A stretch of 64,000 bases of DNA, from contig NZ_CP067992.1 of assembly GCF_016658865.1 (NCBI RefSeq), positions 1,569,001 to 1,633,000 on the forward strand. The letters are read 5' to 3'. This document shows positions 1 to 8,657 of this stretch, in pieces (position 1 is the first letter of the stretch; every line of letters starts with the position of its first letter). This DNA is from Streptococcus mitis. GTDB taxonomy: Bacteria > Bacillota > Bacilli > Lactobacillales > Streptococcaceae. Under the pieces are notes generated by a model that had not been told where the DNA came from, did not search any database, and worked only from the letters and a program-made list of their open reading frames with translations. A program made the translations under genes and the position numbers.

Positions 1-93
1 AAACTCTTCACCCTGCCAAACTATGACGTCTATCCAGGGCATGGTCCAGCTACTACTATTGCTCACGAAAAGACCTTCAATCCTTTTTTCTAG
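1..93 (+). CDS. metallo-beta-lactamase-fold hydrolase, C-terminal fragment
   Basis: The window opens inside a gene. The last 30 codons read in frame to TAG at 91-93 and contain YPGHGPATT followed by a short tail ending in NPFF. The GHG(P/D)xTT motif near the C-terminus is the late metal-binding histidine motif of glyoxalase-II-like MBL-fold hydrolases. Only the C-terminus is visible, so the substrate cannot be assigned. Confidence 0.7.
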   Translation, partial: KLFTLPNYDVYPGHGPATTIAHEKTFNPFF

Positions 94-99
94 CTAGCA

Positions 100-131
100 A
101 AAAACCAAGGAATTTTTTATCCTTGGTTTTT
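100..131. terminator. bidirectional Rho-independent terminator
   Basis: Perfect 11-bp inverted repeat AAAAACCAAGG / CCTTGGTTTTT with a 10-nt loop. The A and T runs allow termination from both the MBL-fold gene (+) and the lipoprotein gene (-). Confidence 0.85.
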
Positions 132-199
132 GTGTACTGCTATTCAATTCTCCATTCTTTGATTTTAGAATCTAGTCTAGTATTGAACTTCATAGAACA

Positions 200-964
200 T
201 TAGTTAGCTGACTCAAATTCTTTCCATTCAAATTTAGCTAAATCAAGTTCATTAGAAGAAATCCCTAAGATTTGCTCTGGCTTTTGATCACTACCAATTT
301 GAAAGATTCCTTCTTTAATCTTCTGTACTCCGTCTTTATCAAAAGCATATAGACTTAAGTTCATTTCTGGTCGTGTTGACTGCCAGTCTGCATATCTGAC
401 TTGACCATTTTCATAGATAACTAAACTGGAACGAAAACCACCTGCAGAAGCTACATAAGCTGTATGAAGCAACTTGGGTTGTTTATTCTCTAAATAGTAA
501 ATGGCCCCTATATATTTTTTATCTCCAATAATCAATTCATCCTGACCATCCTTATTTAAATCAGCAAACACATAATGAAGACTAGCTGGTTTATCGTAGG
601 TGCTTAGTGTAAAGATATAGCCATACTCTTCAGAAAAAATCTTGTTCTGTTTCAACTTTTCATACAAGGATTCTCGGTCGCCACTACTTAAAAGTGCCTG
701 ATAGTGATTGTACCGCTCTATTACTTCCTTGTACAAATCTTTTCCTGTTTCGCTTTTCGTTTCCATTGTTGTTGACGGCGTTGCCATTGAAGAACTTGTA
801 CTAGTTTGGCTCTCTGACTTCGTAGAGCTTTCCTTCTGTTCCTCTTTGGTAGAAGATGATTGTGTTGCCGAAGGTTCTATTTTTTCATCTTTTTTGTTTG
901 CACCACAAGATGCTAAAACAAAAATAGTAAGAATAACTGAAAATATCATTAAAAATTTCTTCAT
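200..964 (-). CDS. secreted lipoprotein of unknown function
   Basis: The 254-residue product begins with a lipoprotein signal peptide: KK, a hydrophobic core, then the lipobox LASC with the lipidated Cys near residue 20. A Ser/Thr/Lys/Glu-rich linker (about 25-75) leads to a folded domain. That domain holds a calcium-loop-like DLNKDGQDE segment near residue 140, as seen in FG-GAP and VCBS-type repeats. The protein is probably anchored on the outer face of the membrane. The start has a good ribosome site (GAGAGG). I do not recognise a family, so no function is given. Confidence 0.8.
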   Translation of the reverse strand: MKKFLMIFSVILTIFVLASCGANKKDEKIEPSATQSSSTKEEQKESSTKSESQTSTSSSMATPSTTMETKSETGKDLYKEVIERYNHYQALLSSGDRESLYEKLKQNKIFSEEYGYIFTLSTYDKPASLHYVFADLNKDGQDELIIGDKKYIGAIYYLENKQPKLLHTAYVASAGGFRSSLVIYENGQVRYADWQSTRPEMNLSLYAFDKDGVQKIKEGIFQIGSDQKPEQILGISSNELDLAKFEWKEFESAN

Positions 965-1023
965 ATTAACCTCTCTAACCCATCCTATATAGATTTACGG
1001 ATTTTAGTATTAGATTCGATTCA

Positions 1024-2916
1024 TTACCAAATAATCACGCGGTCTTCTGGTGAACGCCACATACCATCTCCTTCTTTGACATCATAGGTTGTAAAGAAAT
1101 CATCGAAGTTTGGTACTTGCACATTGACACGGAGTTTGGCTGGTGCGTGCACATCGACACTAGCCAAAAGTTTCATAAATTCTGGACGACCTTTCATGCG
1201 CCAGATGCGACCGAAGTTGTAGAAAAATTCTTCTGCTGAGAAGTCTGGTTCTCTCTTAGCTGCTTCAAGAGCTGCGGCGATTCCTCCCAAGTCAGCCACG
1301 TTTTCTGACACAGTCAATTTACCGTTGATGGTTGCACCATAAGAATCCTGTCCATCAAATTGGTCAATAACTTTTTGTGTTTTCTCCTTGAAGGCAGCAT
1401 AGTCGCTCTCTGTCCACCAGTCCTTGAGGCTACCATTTTCATCAAAGGAAGCTCCGTTAGTATCAAAGGCGTGGGAAATTTCATGGGCAATAACTGCTCC
1501 AATACCACCGTAGTTAGCAGAAGATGACTGATGCAAGTCATAGAAAGGCGCCTGTAAAATAGCTGCTGGGAAGACAATCAAATTCTTCTGAGGATTGTAG
1601 TAGGCATTGACCATGTGAGCAGGCATTCCCCACTCCTTATAGTCAACAGGCTGGTTCCACTTACTCCAACTGTGCTTGATTTCCACACGCGCAAAGGCCA
1701 GAGCATTATCAAAAAGACTAGCATTTTCATCCACTACCTTGTCCTTGTAGCGTTCTGGCAATTCTTCTGGGTAACCGATGTAAGGCTTGATAACATTGAG
1801 TTTGACGATGGCCTTGTCACGAGTTTCAGGAGTTAGCCAGTCATTTTTAGCCAAGCGTTCCTTATAGACATCAATCATGGTTGCCACTTTTTTCTCCACA
1901 TCTGCCTTGGCCTCTGGAGAGAATTTTTCATGGGCATACCAGAGACCCAAGGCTTGTTTGAAAGGACCTTGTGCTAGCTGGTAGGCTGCCTTGACCTTGT
2001 CTTTGGCTTCTGGAACTCCTGAAAGCGCACGGCTATAGGCACCTGACAAAACACGAATTTCTTCTGTTAAATAGCTGGTTGAGAGATTGACAACACTTAA
2101 AATTAAGGTTGCCTTGAGGAGAGGCCAAGCCTCTTCACTATAGAATTGGTCTGCTGCTTGCCAGAAACGTTCCTCGTCTACGATAACCTTGTCTGGTACT
2201 TGTCCAAGAACGGCTTGGAAGAAGTCATCCAAAGGTAGGGCAGGCGCAAATTTCTTGAAATCTTCGTAATCATATGGATGGTAAAGTTTAGCATACTCTG
2301 AACTTTCTTCATTAGAAAGCACCACTGCTGCAATTCGGCGATCCAATTCAAGTCTTTTCTCAAGCAAGTCTTCAATTTCTGCATCAGAGAAATCATAAGC
2401 CTTGAGAAGATTTGCGCTGCTTTCTTTCCAAAGAGTCAAGAGCTCTTCGCGCTGAGGATGGTCTTCTGCATAGTAGGTCGTATCTGGCAGGATCGTGCTT
2501 GGAGCACTGGCCCATAGAACATTGATTCTTGCATCCATAAAGTCTGGCGATACACCAAAAGGAAGGAAGTTAGGTTTTCCTGCAAGTTCAAACTCTGCTA
2601 GTCTAGCTGTAAAATCCGCAAAAGTCTCCAACTCTTGGAATTCTTTAAGGAGTGGTAAGACAGGTGTGATACCGTCAGCTTCTCTCTTATCAAAATCACG
2701 AACTAGGCGGTGGTATTTGACAAAGTTTGCCAAGATAGCATCCTCAGGCACCTCTTCTCCTGCCAACCACTTGTCTGTTGTCGCCAGCATCAAGTCTTCA
2801 ATTTCCTGGTCTAAATCAACAAAACCTCCCGTTTGAGACTTATCTGCTGGGATTTCAGCTGTCTTCTGCCATTCTCCATTGATGGCATCATAAAAATCAT
2901 CTTGATAACGTGTCAT
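1024..2916 (-). CDS. pepO: endopeptidase O, M13 (neprilysin-type) zinc metallopeptidase
   Basis: Full-length 630-residue M13 family enzyme that cleaves oligopeptides. The zinc site is plain: HEISH near residues 475-479 with the third ligand in ENVADLGG near 535. The substrate-binding NAYYNP motif lies just upstream of HEISH. No signal peptide is visible, as is usual for streptococcal PepO, which is nevertheless reported on the surface as a host-binding protein. It is divergent from psaBCA and shares the 180-bp AT-rich intergenic region with it. The pepO-psaBCA arrangement is that of pneumococcus. Confidence 0.95.
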   Translation of the reverse strand: MTRYQDDFYDAINGEWQKTAEIPADKSQTGGFVDLDQEIEDLMLATTDKWLAGEEVPEDAILANFVKYHRLVRDFDKREADGITPVLPLLKEFQELETFADFTARLAEFELAGKPNFLPFGVSPDFMDARINVLWASAPSTILPDTTYYAEDHPQREELLTLWKESSANLLKAYDFSDAEIEDLLEKRLELDRRIAAVVLSNEESSEYAKLYHPYDYEDFKKFAPALPLDDFFQAVLGQVPDKVIVDEERFWQAADQFYSEEAWPLLKATLILSVVNLSTSYLTEEIRVLSGAYSRALSGVPEAKDKVKAAYQLAQGPFKQALGLWYAHEKFSPEAKADVEKKVATMIDVYKERLAKNDWLTPETRDKAIVKLNVIKPYIGYPEELPERYKDKVVDENASLFDNALAFARVEIKHSWSKWNQPVDYKEWGMPAHMVNAYYNPQKNLIVFPAAILQAPFYDLHQSSSANYGGIGAVIAHEISHAFDTNGASFDENGSLKDWWTESDYAAFKEKTQKVIDQFDGQDSYGATINGKLTVSENVADLGGIAAALEAAKREPDFSAEEFFYNFGRIWRMKGRPEFMKLLASVDVHAPAKLRVNVQVPNFDDFFTTYDVKEGDGMWRSPEDRVIIW

Positions 2917-3033
2917 CTTGTTCTCGCTTTCATTTTTTAAGTTATTGCTAGCTTAACAAAAATTGCTTGGGAATGCAATTAAAAATGGACTTTCCTTTTC
3001 CATCATTTTTCAGTTATTATTTTAAATTTTTCA

Positions 3034-3055
3034 AAAATTAACTTGACTTAATTTT
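3034..3055. promoter_or_regulatory. PsaR operator of psaBCA
   Basis: Inverted repeat AAAATTAA-CTTGAC-TTAATTTT with perfect 8-bp arms around a 6-bp core. It matches the AT-rich dyad that I recall as the site of the manganese repressor PsaR (DtxR/MntR family) upstream of psaBCA. The core lies on the -35 box, so bound repressor would block RNA polymerase. Confidence 0.75.
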
Positions 3056-3071
3056 TTTTTTAAGGTATATT
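3043..3071 (+). promoter_or_regulatory. psaBCA promoter
   Basis: -35 TTGACT (3043-3048), 17-bp spacer, -10 TATATT (3066-3071). The leader before the psaB ATG is only about 18 nt and contains a strong AGGAGGA ribosome site at 3079-3085. Confidence 0.8.
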
Positions 3072-3095
3072 AAGAGGCAGGAGGAATACAACTGT

Positions 3096-3818
3096 ATGAT
3101 ACGTATCGAAAACCTCAGTGTCTCCTACAAAGAAACATTGGCACTTAAGGATATTTCACTAGTGCTCCAAGGACCAACAATTACCGGTATCATTGGTCCA
3201 AACGGTGCTGGGAAATCAACATTATTAAAAGGTATGCTGGGAATTATCCCACATCAAGGTCAGGCATTTCTCGATGACAAGGAAGTTAAAAAATCCTTAC
3301 ACCGAATTGCCTATGTCGAACAAAAAATCAATATCGACTACAACTTTCCCATCAAGGTCAAGGAATGCGTCTCGTTAGGACTCTTTCCCTCTATCCCTCT
3401 CTTTCGCAGTTTAAATGCTAAACATTGGAAGAAAGTGCAAGAGGCCCTTGAAATCGTCGGTCTAGCTGACTACGCTGAACGGCAAATCAGTCAACTGTCT
3501 GGAGGTCAGTTCCAGCGGGTCTTGATTGCCAGATGCTTGGTGCAAGAAGCCGACTATATCCTCTTGGATGAACCCTTTGTTGGGATTGACTCTGTTAGTG
3601 AGGAAATCATCATGAATACGCTGAGAGATTTGAAAAAAGCTGGCAAGACGGTTCTCATCGTCCACCACGACCTCAGCAAGGTTCCCCACTACTTCGATCA
3701 AGTCTTGCTTGTCAATCGAGAAGTGATTGCCTTTGGTCCAACCAAAGAAACCTTTACCGAAGCCAATCTCAAAGAAGCTTACGGTAATCGACTCTTTTTC
3801 AATGGAGGTGACCTATGA
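3096..3818 (+). CDS. psaB: manganese ABC transporter ATP-binding protein
   Basis: 240-residue ABC ATPase powering Mn(II) uptake on the inner face of the membrane. Visible motifs are Walker [10 protein letters not shown] near residue 35, signature LSGGQFQR near 133, Walker B YILLDEP and a late switch histidine in VHHD. It is first gene of psaBCA; its stop overlaps the psaC start by 4 nt, implying translational coupling. The operator and promoter directly upstream point to manganese-responsive control. Confidence 0.95.
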   Translation: MIRIENLSVSYKETLALKDISLVLQGPTITGIIGPNGAGKSTLLKGMLGIIPHQGQAFLDDKEVKKSLHRIAYVEQKINIDYNFPIKVKECVSLGLFPSIPLFRSLNAKHWKKVQEALEIVGLADYAERQISQLSGGQFQRVLIARCLVQEADYILLDEPFVGIDSVSEEIIMNTLRDLKKAGKTVLIVHHDLSKVPHYFDQVLLVNREVIAFGPTKETFTEANLKEAYGNRLFFNGGDL

Positions 3819-4663
3819 TTGCAGAATTTATCGATGGATTGCAAAAATTCCATTTCTTACAAAACGCCTTGATAACAGCCATTGTCGTCGGGGTCGTAGC
3901 TGGAGCTGTGGGATGTTTCATCATCCTACGCGGGATGTCACTCATGGGAGATGCCATTTCACATGCTGTCTTACCAGGTGTAGCCCTCTCCTTCATCTTG
4001 GGCGTTGACTTCTTTATCGGAGCCATTGTCTTTGGATTGCTAGCTGCCATCATCATTACCTACATCAAGGGAAACTCGATTATCAAAAGCGATACCGCCA
4101 TCGGCATTACCTTTTCTTCTTTCTTAGCCCTCGGTATCATCTTGATTAGTGTCGCTAAAAGTTCAACTGACCTTTTCCATATCCTTTTTGGTAATATCCT
4201 AGCCGTCCAAGATACGGATATGTTTATTACTATCGGTGTTGGGGCAGTCATTCTCTTGTTAATCTGGATTTTCTTCAAGCAACTCTTGATAACTTCCTTT
4301 GATGAACTCTTGGCCAAAGCCATGGGAATGCCTGTCAATTTCTATCACTACCTTCTCATGGTACTCCTGACTCTCGTGTCTGTGACAGCCATGCAAAGTG
4401 TCGGAACTATCCTGATTGTAGCCATGCTGATTACCCCAGCTGCAACTGCTTATCTTTATGCTAATAGCCTGAAAAGCATGATTTTCCTTTCCTCAACCTT
4501 TGGAGCTACTGCTTCAGTTTTGGGGCTCTTTATCGGTTATAGCTTTAACGTTGCGGCAGGTTCTAGTATCGTGCTTACAGCCGCTAGTTTCTTTCTCATT
4601 AGCTTCTTTATCGCTCCAAAACAACGATATTTGAAACTAAAAAATAAACATTTGTTAAAATAA
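3815..4663 (+). CDS. psaC: manganese ABC transporter permease
   Basis: 282-residue, highly hydrophobic integral membrane protein of the ABC-3 (zinc/manganese) permease family, with roughly eight transmembrane helices spread over the whole length. It forms the channel of the Psa transporter with PsaB and receives Mn(II) from PsaA. The start codon lies inside the psaB stop. The gap to psaA is short (31 nt) and has no terminator. Confidence 0.95.
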   Translation: MIAEFIDGLQKFHFLQNALITAIVVGVVAGAVGCFIILRGMSLMGDAISHAVLPGVALSFILGVDFFIGAIVFGLLAAIIITYIKGNSIIKSDTAIGITFSSFLALGIILISVAKSSTDLFHILFGNILAVQDTDMFITIGVGAVILLLIWIFFKQLLITSFDELLAKAMGMPVNFYHYLLMVLLTLVSVTAMQSVGTILIVAMLITPAATAYLYANSLKSMIFLSSTFGATASVLGLFIGYSFNVAAGSSIVLTAASFFLISFFIAPKQRYLKLKNKHLLK

Positions 4664-4694
4664 GGGGTAAAGCCCCAATAAATTGGAGGATCTA

Positions 4695-5624
4695 ATGAAA
4701 AAATTAGGTACATTGTTGGTTCTTTTTCTTTCCGCCATTGTTCTCGTAGCATGTACTAGCGGAAAAAAAGATGCAGCTTCTGGTCAAAAACTAAAAGTTG
4801 TTGCTACAAACTCTATCATCGCTGATATCACTAAAAATATTGCTGGTGACAAGATTGATCTTCACAGTATCGTTCCTGTTGGTCAAGACCCACACGAATA
4901 CGAACCACTCCCTGAAGACGTTAAGAAAACATCTCAAGCTGATTTGATTTTCTATAACGGGATCAACCTTGAAACAGGTGGCAATGCTTGGTTTACAAAA
5001 TTGGTAGAAAATGCCAAGAAAACTGAAAACAAAGACTACTTTGCAGTCAGTGAAGGCGTTGATGTTATCTACCTTGAAGGCCAAAACGAAAAAGGTAAAG
5101 AAGACCCACACGCTTGGCTTAACCTTGAAAATGGGATGATCTTTGCTAAAAATATCGCAAAACAATTGAGCGCTAAAGACCCTAGCAACAAGGAATTCTA
5201 CGAAAAAAATCTTAAAGAATATACTGATAAGCTAGACAAACTTGACAAGGAAGCTAAGGAGAAATTTAACAACATCCCTGCTGAGAAAAAACTCATTGTA
5301 ACCAGCGAAGGATGCTTCAAATACTTCTCTAAAGCCTACGGTGTCCCAAGTGCCTACATCTGGGAAATCAATACCGAAGAAGAAGGAACACCTGACCAAA
5401 TCAAGACCTTGGTTGAAAAACTTCGCCAAACAAAAACTCCTTCCCTCTTTGTAGAATCTAGTGTGGATGACCGTCCAATGAAAACTGTTTCACAAGACAC
5501 AAACATCCCAATCTACGCACAAATCTTTACTGACTCTATCGCAGAACAAGGTAAAGAAGGCGACAGCTACTACAACATGATGAAATACAACCTTGATAAG
5601 ATTGCTGAAGGATTGGCAAAATAA
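4695..5624 (+). CDS. psaA: manganese-binding lipoprotein of the Psa transporter
   Basis: 309-residue solute-binding lipoprotein. I chose ATG 4695, which follows GGAGGA at 4685-4690, over an in-frame TTG four codons earlier; it gives the established PsaA length. The signal peptide ends in lipobox LVAC. The four known metal ligands are all present: His in QDPHEYEP (H67), His in EDPHAW (H139), Glu in TSEGC (E205) and Asp in FTDSIA (D280). It delivers Mn(II) to PsaC and is also known as a pneumococcal adhesin. It ends at 5624, ahead of a roughly 420-bp gap rich in hairpins. Confidence 0.97.
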   Translation: MKKLGTLLVLFLSAIVLVACTSGKKDAASGQKLKVVATNSIIADITKNIAGDKIDLHSIVPVGQDPHEYEPLPEDVKKTSQADLIFYNGINLETGGNAWFTKLVENAKKTENKDYFAVSEGVDVIYLEGQNEKGKEDPHAWLNLENGMIFAKNIAKQLSAKDPSNKEFYEKNLKEYTDKLDKLDKEAKEKFNNIPAEKKLIVTSEGCFKYFSKAYGVPSAYIWEINTEEEGTPDQIKTLVEKLRQTKTPSLFVESSVDDRPMKTVSQDTNIPIYAQIFTDSIAEQGKEGDSYYNMMKYNLDKIAEGLAK

Positions 5625-5773
5625 TCTAGATATTGGTTTATCTATTACTAGATTCTTGTCTCTCTTTACATTACTTCTAATATTAGCTTTGTTAGTTCTA
5701 TCTCTAGCTACAAAACAGCGTTTATAAGAATAAAGATTTCTTAAATCAGTACGAACAAAGTGAGTTTTTACCA

Positions 5774-5912
5774 GATATTTCTCACTGTAGTGGTATCCTA
5801 GATAAGAACTTTGATCTTATCTAGGACGGAATTTTTGAGACCTAAGGCTCAAAAATTAGGGATGAAATTCCGAAGGAAGTTGCTCCCGTCCGCACTACCT
5901 TCGAGAAATATC
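5774..5912. other. candidate structured RNA element, copy A
   Basis: Multi-helix element in the psaA-tpxD gap. Outer stem P1 is GATATTTCTC (5774-5783) with GAGAAATATC (5903-5912). Inner stem P1b is GTAGTG (5787-5792) with CACTAC (5893-5898). Inside are P4, CCTAGATAAG / CTTATCTAGG (5797-5825); P3, AATTTTTGAG / CTCAAAAATT with loop ACCTAAGG (5830-5857); and P2, closed by GGGA (5859-5862) and TCCC (5884-5887). The layout matches 63551-63704 stem for stem with different bases. The family is unknown to me. It could be a cis-acting RNA or a dispersed repeat such as RUP or SPRITE. Confidence 0.6.
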
Positions 5913-5930
5913 ATATAGATAAAAAATCTG

Positions 5931-5964
5931 AAAAACGTCATTCTCACATGAGCTGGCGTTTTTT
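5931..5964 (+). terminator. possible terminator before tpxD
   Basis: AAAAACG (5931-5937) can pair with CGTTTTT (5957-5963), followed by a T run. The loop is long (19 nt), so this may be weak. It would separate psaBCA transcription from tpxD only partially. Confidence 0.45.
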
Positions 5965-6045
5965 CTATATCCATATTTCCGGTCAAATCATTGGAAAATT
6001 CCGACTGTTTCAGCTAAAATGGAAGAAAAATGATTGGAGTATCCT

Positions 6046-6540
6046 ATGGTAACTTTTCTCGGAAATCCTGTGAGCTTTACAGGTAAACAACTACAAGTCG
6101 GCGACAAGGCACTTGATTTTTCACTTACTACAACAGACCTTTCTAAAAAATCTCTGGCTGATTTTGATGGCAAGAAAAAAGTCTTGAGTGTCGTGCCTTC
6201 TATCGATACAGGCATCTGCTCAACTCAAACGCGTCGCTTTAACCAAGAACTGGCTGGACTGGACAACACGGTCGTCTTGACTGTTTCCATGGACCTCCCT
6301 TTTGCCCAAAAACGTTGGTGCGGTGCTGAAGGTATTGAAAATGCCATCATGCTCTCAGACTATTTCGACCATTCCTTTGGACGTGATTATGCCCTCTTAA
6401 TCAATGAGTGGCACCTATTGGCACGCGCAGTCTTTGTCCTCGATACTGACAATACTATTCGCTACGTTGAATATGTGGACAATATCAATTCTGAGCCAAA
6501 CTTCGAAGCCGCAATTGCAGCTGCTAAAGAACTAAATTAG
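6046..6540 (+). CDS. tpxD: thiol peroxidase (atypical 2-Cys peroxiredoxin)
   Basis: 164-residue Tpx that reduces peroxides in the cytoplasm. ATG 6046 is preferred over the upstream in-frame TTG because GGAG sits 6 nt before it and it gives the family length. The peroxidatic cysteine is in the DTGICSTQT motif near residue 58. A second cysteine in RWCGAEG near residue 90 is positioned as the resolving residue. In pneumococcus this gene (also called psaD) follows psaA and protects against self-generated hydrogen peroxide. Confidence 0.93.
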   Translation: MVTFLGNPVSFTGKQLQVGDKALDFSLTTTDLSKKSLADFDGKKKVLSVVPSIDTGICSTQTRRFNQELAGLDNTVVLTVSMDLPFAQKRWCGAEGIENAIMLSDYFDHSFGRDYALLINEWHLLARAVFVLDTDNTIRYVEYVDNINSEPNFEAAIAAAKELN

Positions 6541-6557
6541 AAGCCATTGTGGCAGAT

Positions 6558-6582
6558 AGCTAGAGAAATCTAGCTTTTTTTG
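6558..6582 (+). terminator. tpxD terminator
   Basis: AGCTAGA-GAAA-TCTAGCT stem followed by a T run. The end of the T run abuts the -10 of the next gene. Confidence 0.8.
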
Positions 6583-6589
6583 ATATACT
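6581..6589 (+). promoter_or_regulatory. extended -10 promoter of psaR
   Basis: TGATATACT is a TGn-extended -10 placed 30 nt before the ATG at 6619. A GAGGA ribosome site lies in between. Confidence 0.55.
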
Positions 6590-6618
6590 AGATAAAGATA
6601 TTAGACAAGAGGAAACGA

Positions 6619-7268
6619 ATGACCCCGAATAAAGAAGATTATCTAAAGTGTATTTATGAAATTGGCATAGATTTGCATAAGATTACCAACAAGGAAATTG
6701 CGGCTCGTATGCAAGTCTCTCCCCTGCCGTAACTGAAATGATTAAACGGATGAAGAGCGAAAATCTCATCCTTAAGGACAAGGAATGTGGCTATCTACTG
6801 ACTGATCTTGGACTCAAACTGGTCTCAGAGCTCTACCGTAAGCATCGCTTGATTGAAGTTTTTCTAGTCCATCATTTAGACTATACGAGTGACCAGATTC
6901 ACGAGGAAGCTGAAGTCTTGGAACATACTGTATCTGAGCTATTCGTGGAGAGACTAGAAAAATTGCTTGGATTCCCCAAGACCTGCCCTCACGGAGGAAC
7001 TATTCCCGCCAAGGGAGAACTCCTGGTTGAAATCAATAACCTGCCACTAGCTGACATCAAGGAAGCTGGCGCCTACCGCCTGACTCGAGTGCACGATAGT
7101 TTTGACATTCTCAATTATTTGGATAAGCACTCACTTCACATCGGTGACTGTCTCCAAGTCCAGCAGTTTGATGGCTTTAGCAATACCTTCACTATCCTCA
7201 GTAAAAACGAGGATTTACAAGTAGGTATGGACATTGCCAAACAACTCTATGTCGAAAAAATCAACTAA
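6619..7268 (+). pseudogene. psaR: manganese-dependent repressor PsaR (MntR/DtxR family), frameshifted
   Basis: From ATG 6619 (GAGGA ribosome site) the frame gives a normal start, MTPNKEDYLKCIYEIG and on to ARMQVSP, then TAA after 38 codons. The frame +2 from there continues with the rest of PsaR: the second half of the helix-turn-helix, the dimer and metal domain, and an SH3-like end, stopping at 7268. A single C is missing at 6721-6724: the run is four C where the intact frame needs five. Re-initiation at ATG 6738 would give 176 residues lacking the first part of the DNA-binding domain, so function is probably lost. A sequencing error in the C run is the main alternative. Confidence 0.85.
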
Positions 7269-7289
7269 TTTCTCAAGTACCCCAACCAC

Positions 7290-7320
7290 CCCTGAAAATT
7301 TTATTTTCAGGGTTTTATTT
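7290..7320 (+). terminator. psaR terminator
   Basis: CCCTGAAAAT / ATTTTCAGGG stem at 7290-7312 followed by a T-rich stretch. Confidence 0.85.
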
Positions 7321-7327
7321 CTATCAT

Positions 7328-7356
7328 TTGATTTTACTTTCATTTAGTTGTATAAT
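7328..7356 (+). promoter_or_regulatory. pnuC promoter
   Basis: -35 TTGATT (7328-7333), 17-bp spacer, -10 TATAAT (7351-7356), 32 nt before the pnuC start. Confidence 0.75.
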
Positions 7357-7388
7357 ATTTGTTAAAAAAAAGAAAGATATTTTAATAT

Positions 7389-8096
7389 ATGAAAAAATCA
7401 CTAAAAATTTTTGCGACATCCAAATGGTTTGACCTCTTCGGGGTTGCTTTGGTCGTTGGGATTGCAATTGCATCTGGTTACCTCAACTCCCGCCTCGATA
7501 AATTTGTAGACTGGGGACCATGGACAGCTCTTGTACCCTTTGGATTGATTTCCGTAACCAACGTTGGGATTTCCATGTTGTCCACTCGTTTCACGGGAAA
7601 ATTAAGCAAATGGGGAAATTACTTTGGTATTGTTAATACCATTTTGTCCGGTGCTATTGATTATATCCTTGGAAATAAGGCAGCCATCATTACCTATCCC
7701 GTCACCTTCCTCATTTATACCTTTGCTATTAAGAAATGGGAAGCTTCGCAAGAAGGCAGACCCAACCAAATGAGCCAAAAACAGCTAAAATTGGCGGCCA
7801 TCATCATTTCAATCATCGCCTTCCTCTTTGCCTTTGTGACAAACTATATCGGCTATGGAGGAAAGATGAATCTCCTTGCCTACGTAACAACTATTGCCTT
7901 TGCATTGTCCCTCATTGCCAATGCTTTTAACGCATTGAAACTAACAACTCAGTGGGGCTTTTGGTTGATTTACAATTTTGTGCAGCTTACAAAGGCTGGT
8001 ATTCAAGGAAACTTTGCCAATATCGGAAAATACATCTTCTATATCCTCAATGCAATCGGAGCTTTATTTGTCTGGAATGATGAAGAAGTAAGATAA
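7389..8096 (+). CDS. pnuC: PnuC-family nicotinamide mononucleotide/riboside transporter
   Basis: 235-residue membrane protein with about seven hydrophobic segments. The segments FGLISVTNVG and YPVTFLIYTFAIKKWE, and a late WGFWLIYNF, resemble PnuC transporters, which take up nicotinamide riboside or mononucleotide for NAD synthesis. It stands alone with its own promoter. The ribosome site is weak (AGAAAGA). The vitamin specificity is inferred; PnuT and PnuX members of the same fold carry other vitamins. Confidence 0.75.
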   Translation: MKKSLKIFATSKWFDLFGVALVVGIAIASGYLNSRLDKFVDWGPWTALVPFGLISVTNVGISMLSTRFTGKLSKWGNYFGIVNTILSGAIDYILGNKAAIITYPVTFLIYTFAIKKWEASQEGRPNQMSQKQLKLAAIIISIIAFLFAFVTNYIGYGGKMNLLAYVTTIAFALSLIANAFNALKLTTQWGFWLIYNFVQLTKAGIQGNFANIGKYIFYILNAIGALFVWNDEEVR

Positions 8097-8167
8097 TAGA
8101 AGAAAACTTAAATAAAAAAACAAGTCGACTTAAGAGAATCTCCCTTCTGCTATTTTTATCATTTTAC

Positions 8168-8196
8168 TTGTAACTCCCATTCTTTTGGAGTAGAAT
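8168..8196 (+). promoter_or_regulatory. promoter of the small membrane protein pair
   Basis: -35 TTGTAA (8168-8173), 17-bp spacer, -10 TAGAAT (8191-8196), ahead of the GGAGG ribosome site of the gene at 8226. Confidence 0.65.
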
Positions 8197-8225
8197 GAAG
8201 CTAGATAAAAGAGGGAGGTCATCTT

Positions 8226-8639
8226 ATGAAAAATCTCTTTAGAATCCATTTTATAGCAATTGCAGTCATCGATTTGCTACTATTTGCATTTTTTAGCACT
8301 AGACCCGAGACAGCTTTCGACCGGCTCTTGCTCACTGGTTTTATTTTCCTCCTTACTCAAGGACTTCTGTTATTTCGCTTGCTTGTCCGACTCAAACATC
8401 AATTCTCTGAGATTTATCCTCAAATCAATAAAAAGATTCGCTTCTACTATTTAGGAGTTCTCTCCATTGATTTTCTATTTTTTGTCCTCTTAGCCTTCAT
8501 TAGTTCTCAGCGTTTTTACTCTCTTATGCCAATCATCACTGCTTGTCATTCTACTTTATATTATATGACGGCTGACTACCTAAGAGAACACTATCCAGAT
8601 TTTTACGATAAACACATCTCTTTATGGGAGTGTCTCTAA
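8226..8639 (+). CDS. small four-helix membrane protein, first of a paralogous pair
   Basis: 137 residues with four predicted hydrophobic helices and a short charged loop (RLKHQFSEIYPQINKK) in the middle. It ends in ISLWECL. The next gene has the same length, helix spacing and ending pattern (ISFWSIL), so the two are tandem duplicates that have diverged strongly. The ribosome site GGAGG is strong. I recognise no family and no catalytic motif. Confidence 0.75.
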   Translation: MKNLFRIHFIAIAVIDLLLFAFFSTRPETAFDRLLLTGFIFLLTQGLLLFRLLVRLKHQFSEIYPQINKKIRFYYLGVLSIDFLFFVLLAFISSQRFYSLMPIITACHSTLYYMTADYLREHYPDFYDKHISLWECL

Positions 8640-8657
8640 GGAAAAGGAGGTTTTAGC

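Larger units (their letters stand above)
5625..6045. other. psaA-tpxD intergenic region
   Basis: About 420 bp without a credible gene. It contains the structured element at 5774-5912 and the hairpin at 5931-5964. I see no clear consensus promoter for tpxD, so tpxD may depend partly on read-through from psaBCA. Confidence 0.7.

Noticed and set aside
5858..5887. Signal recognition particle RNA
   Set aside because: CCGAAGGAAGTTGC in copy A recalls the SRP tetraloop region, but copies B and C lack it and the overall fold differs.
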